Shown: positions 25,641-35,381 of the stretch, piece after piece
Layout: each line of letters opens with the position of its first letter
Numbering within the stretch: the stretch's first letter is position 1
Assembly: GCA_035631655.1 (NCBI GenBank)
Contig: DASQIH010000241.1
Span: 112,502 to 176,501 of the forward strand
Length of the DNA stretch: 64,000 nucleotides
Direction: 5' to 3'
From: Gp1-AA122 sp035631655
GTDB lineage: Bacteria; Acidobacteriota; Terriglobia; Terriglobales; Acidobacteriaceae
Translations under genes and position numbers: made by a program
Notes under the pieces: model-generated
Databases searched by the model: none
The model's input: the letters and a program-made list of their open reading frames with translations, nothing else
What the model was told of the DNA's origin: nothing

Positions 25641-27811
25641 AACAGCCTTCGGTTTCGTTTCGAATTCATGGACTGGACTGCGCTGAGGAGGTCACTATTC
25701 TCAAGCGTGAAATCGGGTCCCTTGTGGGAGGCGAAGATAACCTCGTCTTTGACATCATGAGCGGCAAGATGACGCTTACCGCTGCCGCGAATAACGTCCC
25801 TGTGCACGAACTTCTTTCGCGCATCGGTGCGACTGGAATGCGCGCTGAGATTTGGAGGGAAGAAGCTGGCAGGGCCGAGAGCTGGTGGGAGCGTCACAGC
25901 CGGGCGACGTTGACAATCTCCAGCGGCCTCTCGGTGGCGGCCGGAGTAATAGTGCACGCCGTTCTCGTTGGAGGATTTACAAGAGCATTTGGTTCAGAGG
26001 GCGTCGGAATCCACCATGAGGTGCCTCTGGCGGCGCGAACCATTTACGTTCTGGCCATCCTGTGCGGCGTAAGATTCGTACTGCCCAAGGCGTGGTTTGC
26101 GCTGCGCCGCCTGCGGCCGGACATGAACCTTCTGATGACCGTGGCAGTCGTTGGGGCGGTTCTGATTGGAGAGTGGTTTGAGGCCGCAACGGTCTCGTTT
26201 CTATTCGCACTCTCATTGACTTTGGAGTCATGGAGCGTCGGCCGGGCGCGCAAGGCAGTGGAGAGCTTACTCAGCCTCACGCCACCGACCGTCCGCTTGG
26301 TCGAAGCTGCTGCACAGTTCCGCGAAGTGGCTCCCGAGACTGTCGCCATCGGCGCGCGCTTCCTGGTAAAGCCCGGCGAGCGAATCCCACTCGACGGAGA
26401 AGTTGTGAGTGGGAACAGTCAGGTGAACCAGGCGCCCATCACCGGCGAGAGCATACCTGTGGAGAAGACCGCTAGCGACCCTGTCTACGCGGGAACTGTG
26501 AATGGGTCGGGAGCACTGGAAGTCCGATCCACGAAGCCTGCTGGGGACACAACGCTGGCTCACATTATCCGTATGGTTGGCGAGGCTCATCAGCGGCGCG
26601 CTCCATCTGAGCGGTGGGTGGATCGCTTTGCCCGCATCTACACCCCCTCTGTCATGGTTCTCGCCATCTGTGTTTTGCTCGTTCCGCCGATGTTTCTGCA
26701 ACAACCATTCAGCGACTGGATTTATAGGTCGCTTGTACTACTGGTGATTGCGTGCCCCTGTGCGCTCGTGATCTCCACACCTGTTAGCGTTGTTGCGGCT
26801 CTGGCCGCGGCAGCGAAGAACGGCGTGCTAATCAAGGGTGGACAGTTTGTAGAAGCTCCCGTCCGACTGAAGGCGCTCGCGTTTGACAAGACCGGTACTC
26901 TTACGGAGGGTCGCTTATCTGTTGCGGAGGTTGTCCCTATCGGTGAGCATTCGGAGGCCCGCATTGTGGAGGTTGCAGCCGCTCTCGAGTCTCAAAGCGA
27001 CCATCCACTTGCGGCGGCCATACTTGAATACGCCCGGAAGGAGGACGCGAAGCGGCTTGAGGTGAAAAACCTACAAAATATCGCAGGGAAGGGTGTGACC
27101 GCCGAAATTGGCGGGGCATCATACTGGGTGGGTTCTCACCGCTATCTGGAGGAACGTGCCCAGGAGACCGAAGAGATCCACAACCTTCTCGTGAACAAGG
27201 CCCACGAAGGCAGGACCGTCGTGATCGTCGGGAGCGACCATCAAGTGATGGGTCTCCTGGCTTTGGCTGATCGTGTACGCCCCAACGCCGCCCGAGCGAT
27301 CGCGGACCTTCGTGCGTGCGGCGTGGAACACGTCTTGATGGTGACGGGCGACAACCGGGCTACGGCCGAAGCGATCGCTCGCGCTACCGGAATAACAGAG
27401 TTTCAGGCGGAACTGCTGCCGTCAGACAAGGTCTTGTTCATCGAATCTCTGATCGAGCGCTACGAGACTGTGGGTATGGTGGGAGACGGCATCAACGACG
27501 CTCCCGCGATGGGACGGGCTTCCATCGGGATCGCCATGGGAGCTATCGGAAGTGACACCGCAATCGAGACCGCTGATATCGCACTTATGTCGGATGATCT
27601 CTCGAAACTACCCTGGCTCATCCGCCATTCTCGCCGGACACTGGCGATCATACGCCAGAATATTGTTGCGTCCCTGGCCGTGAAGGCTGTCTTCGTAATC
27701 CTGACACTTCTGGGACACGCCTCCCTTTGGGCTGCGATCGCCGCGGACATGGGAGTGTCGCTGTTAGTGATCTTTAACGCACTGAGGTTACTGCATCAGC
27801 AGACGCCATAG
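25637..27811 (+). CDS. zntA: P1B-type heavy-metal ATPase (ZntA/CadA-like)
   Basis: A 724-residue ATP-driven metal exporter. It has an N-terminal HMA-like domain with a single Cys (HGLDCAEEV, residues 11-19) in place of the usual pair, the transport motif ACPCALVIS, the phosphorylation site FDKTGTLTEG, SDHPLAAAI with the His-Pro pair, and the hinge MVGDGINDAPAMG. The CPC class and operon with CzcCBA point to Zn/Cd/Pb-type cations; this is inference. The ATG at 25637 overlaps the pump stop. The pump and ATPase would act in series across both membranes. Confidence 0.93.
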   Translation: MKQPSVSFRIHGLDCAEEVTILKREIGSLVGGEDNLVFDIMSGKMTLTAAANNVPVHELLSRIGATGMRAEIWREEAGRAESWWERHSRATLTISSGLSVAAGVIVHAVLVGGFTRAFGSEGVGIHHEVPLAARTIYVLAILCGVRFVLPKAWFALRRLRPDMNLLMTVAVVGAVLIGEWFEAATVSFLFALSLTLESWSVGRARKAVESLLSLTPPTVRLVEAAAQFREVAPETVAIGARFLVKPGERIPLDGEVVSGNSQVNQAPITGESIPVEKTASDPVYAGTVNGSGALEVRSTKPAGDTTLAHIIRMVGEAHQRRAPSERWVDRFARIYTPSVMVLAICVLLVPPMFLQQPFSDWIYRSLVLLVIACPCALVISTPVSVVAALAAAAKNGVLIKGGQFVEAPVRLKALAFDKTGTLTEGRLSVAEVVPIGEHSEARIVEVAAALESQSDHPLAAAILEYARKEDAKRLEVKNLQNIAGKGVTAEIGGASYWVGSHRYLEERAQETEEIHNLLVNKAHEGRTVVIVGSDHQVMGLLALADRVRPNAARAIADLRACGVEHVLMVTGDNRATAEAIARATGITEFQAELLPSDKVLFIESLIERYETVGMVGDGINDAPAMGRASIGIAMGAIGSDTAIETADIALMSDDLSKLPWLIRHSRRTLAIIRQNIVASLAVKAVFVILTLLGHASLWAAIAADMGVSLLVIFNALRLLHQQTP

Positions 27812-27892
27812 AGCACCTTAGTCCGTGCCCGTCCGATTGTCGTTCTCGAGCCTCACGGCACTTGAGCGCTAGCGAAGCGAAGATCGCACCAA

Positions 27893-29305
27893 TCACGTGA
27901 TTTCCAGCCTGCCCATCATCCCCAGGTCTTCGTGATCTAGGATGTGGCAGTGATACATCGCGGCTCCCGTAAAATCCCGAAATGCGGTTCTCACGCGGAC
28001 CCAGTCGCCGGCGCGGACCAGAACCATATCCTTCCAGGAGCGGGCCGCTCCCCCGTGAGTATCCACGACCTGAAACGGATTTGTGTGAATGTGCATGGGA
28101 TGATCCATCATCGAGAGGTTCACAAATTCCCATTCCTCGACGGTGTTCAGCGCCGCTCTCGTATCGATCCGATCCGGATCGAAGGTGCGTCCGTTGATGG
28201 TGAAGTTCATCATGCCGCCCCTCATCATGCCCATTCCCATTCCGCCCCCGAGTTGGAAAGTGCGGTAGACGGTAGGTTCCGGCAGTGGGTCGATGCGGAC
28301 CAGTTGCTGAGGCAGGTTCCATGTCTCGGCAGCCTGTCCTTCGTAGTGGAAGGTCGCCAGAACCAGCGGGCCGGACGACAAACCCGGGGCGCGGCCCATC
28401 ATGCCCATTCCCATGCCCATCATGCGACCGCGATCGTAGGGGTGGCTAAGCAAACGGTATTGGCCTGCGGGACGATTCCCTCGAACCATCACCTCGACTC
28501 GCTCGCCGGGCAGAAGCAAAATCTCATCCCGTTCTTCCGGCGCGGCCTGCGCTCCGCCATCCGTCGCGATCACATGCAGCGAATGCTCCTCCAATTGAAT
28601 TCGGTGGAAGCGGGAACTCGATGCGTTGAGGATCCGCAGCCGCAGCCAGCCATCGCGCTGAATGGGAAGGGCGGGGTTGATCTCGCCGTTGGCAGTGACC
28701 AGGCCACCCTCGCGGCCTATCATTCGTTCCATCATGTTGGGTTCGAGCGGATCGCCGCGGCTGCTGAGGCTGAAATCCTGCAAGACAAGCACGGCCTCCG
28801 GTGCAGAGGCGATTTCGGGGATCTGGTCCAGTTCACCGCGAACGATGAAGACTCCGGCCAAGCCGCGCGAAACCTGACGCGCGACCGATTCATGCACGTG
28901 AGGGTGATACCAGAACGTGCCGCCGCGGTGGTTCGCAGGTAGGTCGAATTCGTAGGTGAGCGACTCGCCCGGCGGTATGCGTAGCATCACGTTGTCGGCA
29001 TAGCCCGAAGGCGAAACGTGCAGGCCGTGATAGTGAATGTTAGTCGTTTCGGCAAGCCCATTGCGGAATCGCACGCGCACGTGGTCGCCGGGACGGGCCT
29101 CGATCATCGGCCCAGGGACTTGCCCGTTATAGCCGTAGAGGTCAGCGGTCCGGCCGGCGAAGCGCATCCAGCCTTGCCGGGCTTCGAGATCGACGTCCAC
29201 CATTGGGGGTGTCGAGGAAAGTTTGCCAAGCGCGAAAGGCAGGCTAAGGCCGACCTTCAGGAAAGTGCGCCGATCACTGCTGCCCACCTTGATCATCGGT
29301 TTCAT
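27893..29305 (-). CDS. Multicopper oxidase
   Basis: A 470-residue oxidase with a Tat-like start (SSDRRTFLKVGLSLPFALG). All four copper motifs are visible: NIHYHGLHV, FWYHPHVHE, DHPMHIHTNPF and YHCHILDHEDLGMM; the last carries the type 1 Cys and axial Met. Met-rich loops (RGRMMGMGMGMMG; GGMGMGMMRGGMM) recall CueO/CopA copper-handling oxidases. It probably oxidises Cu(I) or other metals or phenols in the periplasm. It is 64 bases downstream of the DUF2892 gene on the same strand and convergent with the ATPase gene. Confidence 0.92.
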   Translation of the reverse strand: MKPMIKVGSSDRRTFLKVGLSLPFALGKLSSTPPMVDVDLEARQGWMRFAGRTADLYGYNGQVPGPMIEARPGDHVRVRFRNGLAETTNIHYHGLHVSPSGYADNVMLRIPPGESLTYEFDLPANHRGGTFWYHPHVHESVARQVSRGLAGVFIVRGELDQIPEIASAPEAVLVLQDFSLSSRGDPLEPNMMERMIGREGGLVTANGEINPALPIQRDGWLRLRILNASSSRFHRIQLEEHSLHVIATDGGAQAAPEERDEILLLPGERVEVMVRGNRPAGQYRLLSHPYDRGRMMGMGMGMMGRAPGLSSGPLVLATFHYEGQAAETWNLPQQLVRIDPLPEPTVYRTFQLGGGMGMGMMRGGMMNFTINGRTFDPDRIDTRAALNTVEEWEFVNLSMMDHPMHIHTNPFQVVDTHGGAARSWKDMVLVRAGDWVRVRTAFRDFTGAAMYHCHILDHEDLGMMGRLEIT

Positions 29306-29369
29306 ACGTACCTCTTCTCAAAAGCAACTCTCAATCGAATCGCGAGGACCCCAGGCCCGCTAATTTCGG

Positions 29370-29600
29370 TTAGGCTCGAGTTGCGTGAATTCCGCCCAGG
29401 TCCGGGCCCGAAGAATCCTTCACGCCCAACTTGCGAAGGATCGCCATCATCGGACACCAATTCGTAAACCCGGATTGGAACAGGTTGAGTCCCACGAATC
29501 CTGTAAAGAGATACCAATAGGGACTGACCCAATAGCCGAGCGCGAGGCTCAGCACCACAAACGCGCCGGCAATCAGGCGCAATAGACGTTCGACAGTCAT
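29370..29600 (-). CDS. DUF2892 (YgaP-type) membrane protein
   Basis: A 76-residue protein with two transmembrane segments and the family core FTGFVGLNLFQSGFTNWCPM, containing the conserved Asn-Trp-Cys-Pro. DUF2892 domains are found alone or fused to rhodanese domains. The start overlaps the RND pump stop (ATGA), so it is made with the pump. Its role is unknown; the conserved Cys suggests sulfur or metal chemistry. Confidence 0.85.
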   Translation of the reverse strand: MTVERLLRLIAGAFVVLSLALGYWVSPYWYLFTGFVGLNLFQSGFTNWCPMMAILRKLGVKDSSGPDLGGIHATRA

Positions 29601-32600
29601 ACCAACTTCCTCCTTCGTTTGTTGAATAGATAGAACAGAACCGGCACGGTCATGCGCGAAAGCAAGAGAGAAGCAATCTCCCCGGCCATCAGCGCAATCG
29701 CCAGACCCTGAAAAATGGGATCGAACAGAATGACGGACGAGCCGACGACCACAGCCGCGGCCGTCAGCATCATCGGACGGAAGCGCACCGCTCCCGCATC
29801 GATCACGGCTTCGGCCAACGGCATGCCTTCGCTCAGTCGCAGCTCAATGAAGTCAACCAGAATGATCGAGTTCCGCACTACGATTCCTGCGCCCGCAATG
29901 AAGCCGATCATCGAAGTCGCGGTGAAGAACGCATGCAGCAAGCCGTGTGCTGGCAGGATGCCAACCAGCGAAAACGGGATCGCCGCCATGATGATCAAGG
30001 GCGTCAGGAACGACTGGAACCAGCCAACTACCAAGCCGTAAATCAAGATCAGGACGGCGGCAAAGGCGATACCGAGGTCGCGAAACACTTCATACGTGAT
30101 GTGCCATTCCCCGTCCCACTTCATTGAATAGCGGTCCGGATCGGAGGGAAGCGCCGCCATGTGCTGCTCGATCTGGTAACCCTCGGGAATCTTGATTTTG
30201 TCGATTTCAGGCCCAAGCTTGAGGACTGCATAGACCGGGCTCTCGATCTCGCCCGCAATGTCAGCGGTGACATAGGTAACCGGCAGCAGGTTCTTGTGAT
30301 AAATACTCTTGTCCTCGATCGTTTTTTCGGCATGCACTAGTTCGCCCAGCGGAACCAGTCGCCCATTGCGCCCCGCGATCTTCAGGCTCTGGATGCGCTC
30401 CAGATCGGACCGAGTCGCGCGATCGAGTTGCACGGTCAGAGAGACATCTTCCTTCTCTGCGTCCTGATGCAATAGCCCGGCTTGAGAACCGCCGGAAGCC
30501 ACCTGCATCGCGCGGGCGACATCGTCTTCTGAGATGCCGTTAAGCGAGGCCTTCTCCTGGTCCACCAGCAAGCGGTACTTGGTTTGATCGTCTTCAACGT
30601 ACCAATCGACATCGACAACGCCTTTGGTCTGCTTGAATAGATCACGGATCTGCCGCGCCAGCGCAATCCGCGCGTTCATCGCCGGCCCGTATACTTCCGC
30701 GACCAATGTCTCCAGCACGGGGGGCCCGGGCGGCACTTCGGCGACCTTGATCCGTGCGCCATAGCGCTCGGCGATTGGTGCGAGACGCAGGCGCACCTGC
30801 TTGGCAATCTCGTGACTTTGCAGATCGCGCGCACCTTTTGGCAAGAGATTCACCTGGATGTCGGCCACATTGGGTCCGCGACGCATGTAGTAATGGCGTA
30901 CCAGGCCGTTGAAGTTGTAGGGCGAAGCCGTTCCCGCGTAGGTCTGGATGTTCACCACCTCACGCTGCTTCTGCGTTTCCTCGGCGAGCAACTGCACGAC
31001 CCGCCCCGTTTGTTCGAGCGTGGTGCCGTTCGGCATGTCGACAATCACCTGAAACTCGCTTTTGTTATCGAACGGCAGCATCTTGACCTTGACGAACCCG
31101 GTGTAGAACAGCCCGCAGGAGGCCAACAGCAGGACCACGACGCCTCCGATGAAGCCCCACCGGAACAGAGGCCGATGTAGGAGATTTCCCATAACCCGCC
31201 GGTAGAGCCGGGTCAAAAAGGCCTCTCGCTCGTCGGCGTGGTGCGCGCCACCAGACTTGAGAATTCGCACGGCGGCCCACGGTGTAACGATGAAAGCGAC
31301 CAGCAAGGAAAAGAGCATCGCGGCGCTGGCGCCGATGGGAATGGGCCGCATGTACGGCCCCATCAGACCACCGACGAAAGCCATGGGCAGGATGGCCGCT
31401 ACAACCGCGAGCGTGGCGAGGATGGTTGGATTGCCAACTTCGTCCACCGCCTCGACCGCGACCTCGAAGGGCGGCCTGGTCTCGTTGCCCGGCATTCGCC
31501 AGTGACGGACGATGTTCTCCACCACCACGATCGCGTCGTCCACTAAGATGCCAATGGAGAAGATCAGTGCGAAAAGCGTAATGCGGTTCAGCGTGTAACC
31601 GTAGAGATAGAAGACGGTGAGCGTCAGCGCCAGGGTCACCGGGATCGCCGTGAATACGATCAGTGATTCGCGTAACCCCAAGGTAATCGCAATCAGGATG
31701 CTCACAGAAATCACGGCGATCAGCATGTGGTAGAGCAGCTCGTTGGATTTCTCCTTGGCTGTGTCACCGTAGTTTCGTGTGACCGTCATTTCGACGTCTG
31801 AGGGAATAACGGTCCCACGCAACCGCTCCAGGCGGCCGAGGACGTTGTCGGCAACGGTGACAGCGTTGGTGCCCTTGCGCTTGGAGATGGCGATCGTGAC
31901 AGCGGGGAACGAGCCTTTGCCATCCGAATAGCGCACATATTGCGAGGGCTCCTCACCACCGTCGGTCACTTCCGCGACATCGCGGACGAATATGGTCTTC
32001 TCGTTGGCAACTCCGGCGACGACATTGCGAACATCGTCGGCGGTGCACAGGAACTGCCCGGTCTCGAGGAGAAACTGTTGGTTGCCGCTCGCGAATTGAC
32101 CGGACGGCAGACGGCGATTGGAAAGACCCAGCGCTCCCACGACCTGAACTGGCGACAGATTGTAGGCCGCAAGGCGCGCCTGATTCAAAGTAATGCGAAT
32201 CTCGCGGCGCTGGCCGCCGATCAACGCCACGGCCGAGACGTCCGGGGTCTGTTTGATGGTGTCATCCACTTGCGCCGCGATGCGGCGTAGCTCGAAATCA
32301 CCGTAGCGTTTGCTCCAGAACGTCAGCGCAAGTATGGGAACGTCGTCGATCGAGCGGGGTTTGACCAGCGGCTGCGACGCGCCGGGCGGGATTAGGTCCA
32401 GGTTGGCAGCCAGCTTTTGGTTCAGCCGGACGATGGCCTTCTCTTCGTCCTGCCCGACCAGGAAACGAACGATGGCCGTTGACATACCGGGGCTGGAAGT
32501 CGAGTAGATGTACTCCACTCCGGGGATCTCCCAGAGCAGCTTTTCCATTGGCTTGGTGACGCGTTCTTCCACTTCGCGCGCCGAAGCGCCCGGCATTTGG

Positions 32601-32773
32601 ACAAAGACGTCCACCATGGGCACAATGATTTGCGGTTCTTCCTCGCGCGGCAATTTCCAAACGGCAAACGCGCCAAGCAGCAATGAACCGGCGATCACGA
32701 GAGGTGTGAGCTTCGAATCGATCCAGGCGCGCGCAAATGTCCCCGCCGGGCCGAGCTTTCCGGTCCGGTTCAT
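29597..32773 (-). CDS. RND efflux pump, AcrB-like (HAE1/COG0841 type)
   Basis: A 1058-residue inner-membrane pump. It opens ARAWIDSKLTPLVIAGSLLL and has KLPREEEPQIIVPMVDVFVQ, a start found in this branch of the family, and SIGILVDDAIVVVENIVRHW carrying the paired Asp residues of the proton path. It differs from the CusA/CzcA pumps elsewhere in the window and may move organic compounds or metals. It is joined by four-base overlaps to the adaptor upstream and DUF2892 downstream. Confidence 0.92.
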   Translation of the reverse strand: MNRTGKLGPAGTFARAWIDSKLTPLVIAGSLLLGAFAVWKLPREEEPQIIVPMVDVFVQMPGASAREVEERVTKPMEKLLWEIPGVEYIYSTSSPGMSTAIVRFLVGQDEEKAIVRLNQKLAANLDLIPPGASQPLVKPRSIDDVPILALTFWSKRYGDFELRRIAAQVDDTIKQTPDVSAVALIGGQRREIRITLNQARLAAYNLSPVQVVGALGLSNRRLPSGQFASGNQQFLLETGQFLCTADDVRNVVAGVANEKTIFVRDVAEVTDGGEEPSQYVRYSDGKGSFPAVTIAISKRKGTNAVTVADNVLGRLERLRGTVIPSDVEMTVTRNYGDTAKEKSNELLYHMLIAVISVSILIAITLGLRESLIVFTAIPVTLALTLTVFYLYGYTLNRITLFALIFSIGILVDDAIVVVENIVRHWRMPGNETRPPFEVAVEAVDEVGNPTILATLAVVAAILPMAFVGGLMGPYMRPIPIGASAAMLFSLLVAFIVTPWAAVRILKSGGAHHADEREAFLTRLYRRVMGNLLHRPLFRWGFIGGVVVLLLASCGLFYTGFVKVKMLPFDNKSEFQVIVDMPNGTTLEQTGRVVQLLAEETQKQREVVNIQTYAGTASPYNFNGLVRHYYMRRGPNVADIQVNLLPKGARDLQSHEIAKQVRLRLAPIAERYGARIKVAEVPPGPPVLETLVAEVYGPAMNARIALARQIRDLFKQTKGVVDVDWYVEDDQTKYRLLVDQEKASLNGISEDDVARAMQVASGGSQAGLLHQDAEKEDVSLTVQLDRATRSDLERIQSLKIAGRNGRLVPLGELVHAEKTIEDKSIYHKNLLPVTYVTADIAGEIESPVYAVLKLGPEIDKIKIPEGYQIEQHMAALPSDPDRYSMKWDGEWHITYEVFRDLGIAFAAVLILIYGLVVGWFQSFLTPLIIMAAIPFSLVGILPAHGLLHAFFTATSMIGFIAGAGIVVRNSIILVDFIELRLSEGMPLAEAVIDAGAVRFRPMMLTAAAVVVGSSVILFDPIFQGLAIALMAGEIASLLLSRMTVPVLFYLFNKRRRKLV

Positions 32774-33912
32774 TGGCGAGCCTCTATCGGCACGCCATCG
32801 GCCAGGCCGGTGGGGATCGGAACGATCACGCGGTCGCCTTGGTTGAGGCCAGAGAGTACTTCAACTTTGTCTTTCACCCTTGTGCCAAGTGTCACTAGGC
32901 GCGCATGAGCGATGTTGTTCTCCGCGATGTAGACGGACTGCAGTTGTCCTCGTTCCATGACGCCTGCACTTGGGACAGTCAGAACCTTGCGCCCGCCGGT
33001 GTCAAAGAGCGCTCTTCCAAACAACCCGGAGCGCAACTCGGGAAGCGAGGGCAAGTCGATCTTCACCGTTCCGGTTCTTGCTGACGCATCCACTGAGGGA
33101 ACGACCTCGGCAACTCGCGCTGGAAACGTTCGATCAATCCCGTCGATCGTGACCAACACCGTTTTCCCAACCCGCGCCAGGGAAAGTCGCGACTCTTCCA
33201 CGGATGCCTCTAGCCGGAACACGCCATCGCGCTCAATGGTGAACAACGGTGCGCCGGGTACCGCCAAAGTGCCGGGCTCGATGGACTTGGTAATGATGGT
33301 CCCGGAGAAGGGGGCGACGATTTCCGAGTAGCCACGCTGAATCCCGGCAGAGCGGACCTCCTGTTCAATTTGCGTCATCTTCGCGTCTAACTGAGTGCGC
33401 TTAGCGCGCGCCATGTCGAGCGCGGCTTGCGCAGTTTTCAAGCGCGCCGAGGTTTCATCGTATTCCTGGTTGGTTATCGACCTCTTGTTTAACAAATCCT
33501 GCATGCGATTGAAGGTCACTTGCGCCAAATCTAGTTGAGATCTGGCCGAAGCGATGGCGCTCTCTGCCTCAGGAATGGCGCTTTTCACTTCCTCCCGCCC
33601 GGCTTCTGCCCGAACCACCGACGTTTCCAGGTCGCGAGCGTCCAGCACGACCAGCGGCTGTCCCTCGCGCACACGGTCTCCAATTTGCGCTCGTACTTCT
33701 CGTGCGTATCCCATGAGTTTCGACGCGATGGTGGCTGTAGTCCTGGCGCGGACAGTGCCCGTCGCCTCATAGCTGGACGGCCAGTCGGTTTCAGTGACGG
33801 CAACTGTTTCAACGCGAATCGGAGCCGGGGGCGTGCTCGTGGCCTTGTGCACGGGCTCGCTTCCGCATCCGGTCAAAAAGAGCAATGATGCAAATGCATA
33901 GTATGGGCGCAT
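32770..33912 (-). CDS. RND efflux adaptor lipoprotein (HlyD family)
   Basis: A 380-residue adaptor with a lipoprotein signal (FASLLFLTGCGS) and the full lipoyl/hairpin/barrel set: MGYAREVRAQIGDRVREGQP, a Gln/Arg-rich hairpin, GTIITKSIEPGTLAVPGAPL, and DKVEVLSGLNQGDRVIVPIP near the end. The start overlaps the TolC stop by one base (TAATG), and its stop overlaps the pump start (ATGA). It is the middle gene of a compact tripartite efflux operon. Confidence 0.92.
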   Translation of the reverse strand: MRPYYAFASLLFLTGCGSEPVHKATSTPPAPIRVETVAVTETDWPSSYEATGTVRARTTATIASKLMGYAREVRAQIGDRVREGQPLVVLDARDLETSVVRAEAGREEVKSAIPEAESAIASARSQLDLAQVTFNRMQDLLNKRSITNQEYDETSARLKTAQAALDMARAKRTQLDAKMTQIEQEVRSAGIQRGYSEIVAPFSGTIITKSIEPGTLAVPGAPLFTIERDGVFRLEASVEESRLSLARVGKTVLVTIDGIDRTFPARVAEVVPSVDASARTGTVKIDLPSLPELRSGLFGRALFDTGGRKVLTVPSAGVMERGQLQSVYIAENNIAHARLVTLGTRVKDKVEVLSGLNQGDRVIVPIPTGLADGVPIEARQ

Positions 33913-35246
33913 TAGTTGAGAACCTCCGAATCGGGACTCAACGTGCCTGCGGCGAACTCCAACATCGCTGCAGCGATTCGCTGGTCGTGTACAGCCGCCA
34001 AATAACGAGTCTGCGTTTCGAGTAAAGCGGTTTCGGTCCGGAGCAGATCGGTTACGGTACTCAGTCCCGCGGCAAAGCGGTTTTGGGAGATACGAAGGCT
34101 TTCCTGGGCCTCGGCCACGGATGCCTGTGCGGATTCAATTCTCTGTTGCGCGGCCTTCAAATTCGCCCACGCTTGACGAACCTGCAGCCGGATCCCAGAT
34201 TCCGCACGAGCCTGCTCAGCAGCGGTACGGCGGATCGTGGCTTCGCTCTCCGCGATCTTTGCCTTATCCGCGCCTCCGTTGAAGAGGTTCCAGCGGAGAC
34301 CGATCGAAACCAGCCAATTCGCGCCGCCGCGATAGACGAAGCGCTGGCGGTCGGCTTCGAAGGCTCCGTGCAGTGTTACTTGCGGCAAATAGTTGCTGCG
34401 CGCATCAGCCGCCTGAACCCCTGCGATCTCTGCAGCAAGCCGGGTTTGGCGTGCTTCCGGTCTGCCATCGAGCGCATTCTTCTCATAGCCGTTCAGTTCA
34501 GTTTGTGCGACTGGCAAGGGGGCCAAAGGAGTGGTGAGGGAATGTACGGAGTCCAGCGGCAACCCCATGCCATCGTTCATGGCTGCGCGAGCCACTTCTA
34601 GATCTGCCGTCCGCCGAATCTGCTCTTCACGGACTCCGGCCAGATGGACTCGAATGGAAAGCACGTCAGCATCCGTAGCCATTCCGCTCGCACGCCGCGC
34701 CTCCGAGCGTTCCAGGTCCGCTTCGGCCGACCGCATCGCCTGCGTAGTGACTTTGATCTGCTCCGCTCCGAGCTGCGTGTCATAGTAGAAACGCACTACT
34801 TGCGCGATCACCTCCAGTTGACTGCGACGGCTGTCTTCGCGGGATAAACCCCCACCAAGCTCCGCTGTACGGACGGCGCGTTTGGTCTTTCCCGCGTCAT
34901 ACAGGGGTTGGTCTGCGGTTACTAGCGATTGAAAGTTATTGAGAAAATCCGGCCGGTTCAAACTCGCGATGCCGAAGTTCGACTCGCTAAACTGCCCCTG
35001 CGTGAGCAGTGACGAGAAGACGAATACCGGATTGTCACTCCGAACCCACGATTCCGAGTAGTTCACTCTGGGCAATAGCCCACCTTTCGCCGCAGTGACA
35101 CGTGCACTCGCTGCGTCATTTGACGCACCGGACGCCTCAATGACCTTGCTCCGCTCCATCGCCTGGCGAACTGCTTCCTTTAGTGAAATGGCATCCTGTC
35201 CGTGCGCAAAAATAGCCAGAGCAAATATGAAGGTTAACTTTTTCAT
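33912..35246 (-). CDS. TolC-family outer-membrane efflux protein
   Basis: A 444-residue outer-membrane factor with a short signal peptide (IFALAIFAHG) and the paired helical repeats of TolC (AISLKEAVRQAMERSKVIEA; later SLRISQNRFAAGLSTVTDLL and LRTETALLETQTRYLAAVHD). It is the first gene of the minus-strand efflux operon and diverges from the ECF sigma factor locus. A 19-base perfect palindrome lies 36 bases upstream of its start. Confidence 0.92.
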   Translation of the reverse strand: MKKLTFIFALAIFAHGQDAISLKEAVRQAMERSKVIEASGASNDAASARVTAAKGGLLPRVNYSESWVRSDNPVFVFSSLLTQGQFSESNFGIASLNRPDFLNNFQSLVTADQPLYDAGKTKRAVRTAELGGGLSREDSRRSQLEVIAQVVRFYYDTQLGAEQIKVTTQAMRSAEADLERSEARRASGMATDADVLSIRVHLAGVREEQIRRTADLEVARAAMNDGMGLPLDSVHSLTTPLAPLPVAQTELNGYEKNALDGRPEARQTRLAAEIAGVQAADARSNYLPQVTLHGAFEADRQRFVYRGGANWLVSIGLRWNLFNGGADKAKIAESEATIRRTAAEQARAESGIRLQVRQAWANLKAAQQRIESAQASVAEAQESLRISQNRFAAGLSTVTDLLRTETALLETQTRYLAAVHDQRIAAAMLEFAAGTLSPDSEVLN

Positions 35247-35281
35247 TCAGCTTCGATAGCGAAGACGCACTTGGACTGCCA

Positions 35282-35300
35282 AAGTGACAAGCTGTCACTT
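35282..35300. promoter_or_regulatory. Perfect palindrome between the RND operon and ECF sigma locus
   Basis: AAGTGACA, three bases AGC, then TGTCACTT: eight-base arms without mismatch, placed between divergent genes. This is the shape of a dimeric repressor or activator site acting on one or both directions. A T-rich stretch (CTTTTC) follows on the plus strand, so a weak terminator is also possible, though the location before genes makes an operator more likely. Confidence 0.5.
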
Positions 35301-35381
35301 CTTTTCTCCCAGTGCGTCTCTAGCAACAAGACCCAGGCAACGACGTATACTCCCGCTACAATCAAGGGCGAGGTATCCCTG

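Noticed and set aside
27944..28942. Long plus-strand open frame across the multicopper oxidase gene
   Set aside because: It is the antisense shadow of a clear oxidase with all copper motifs.
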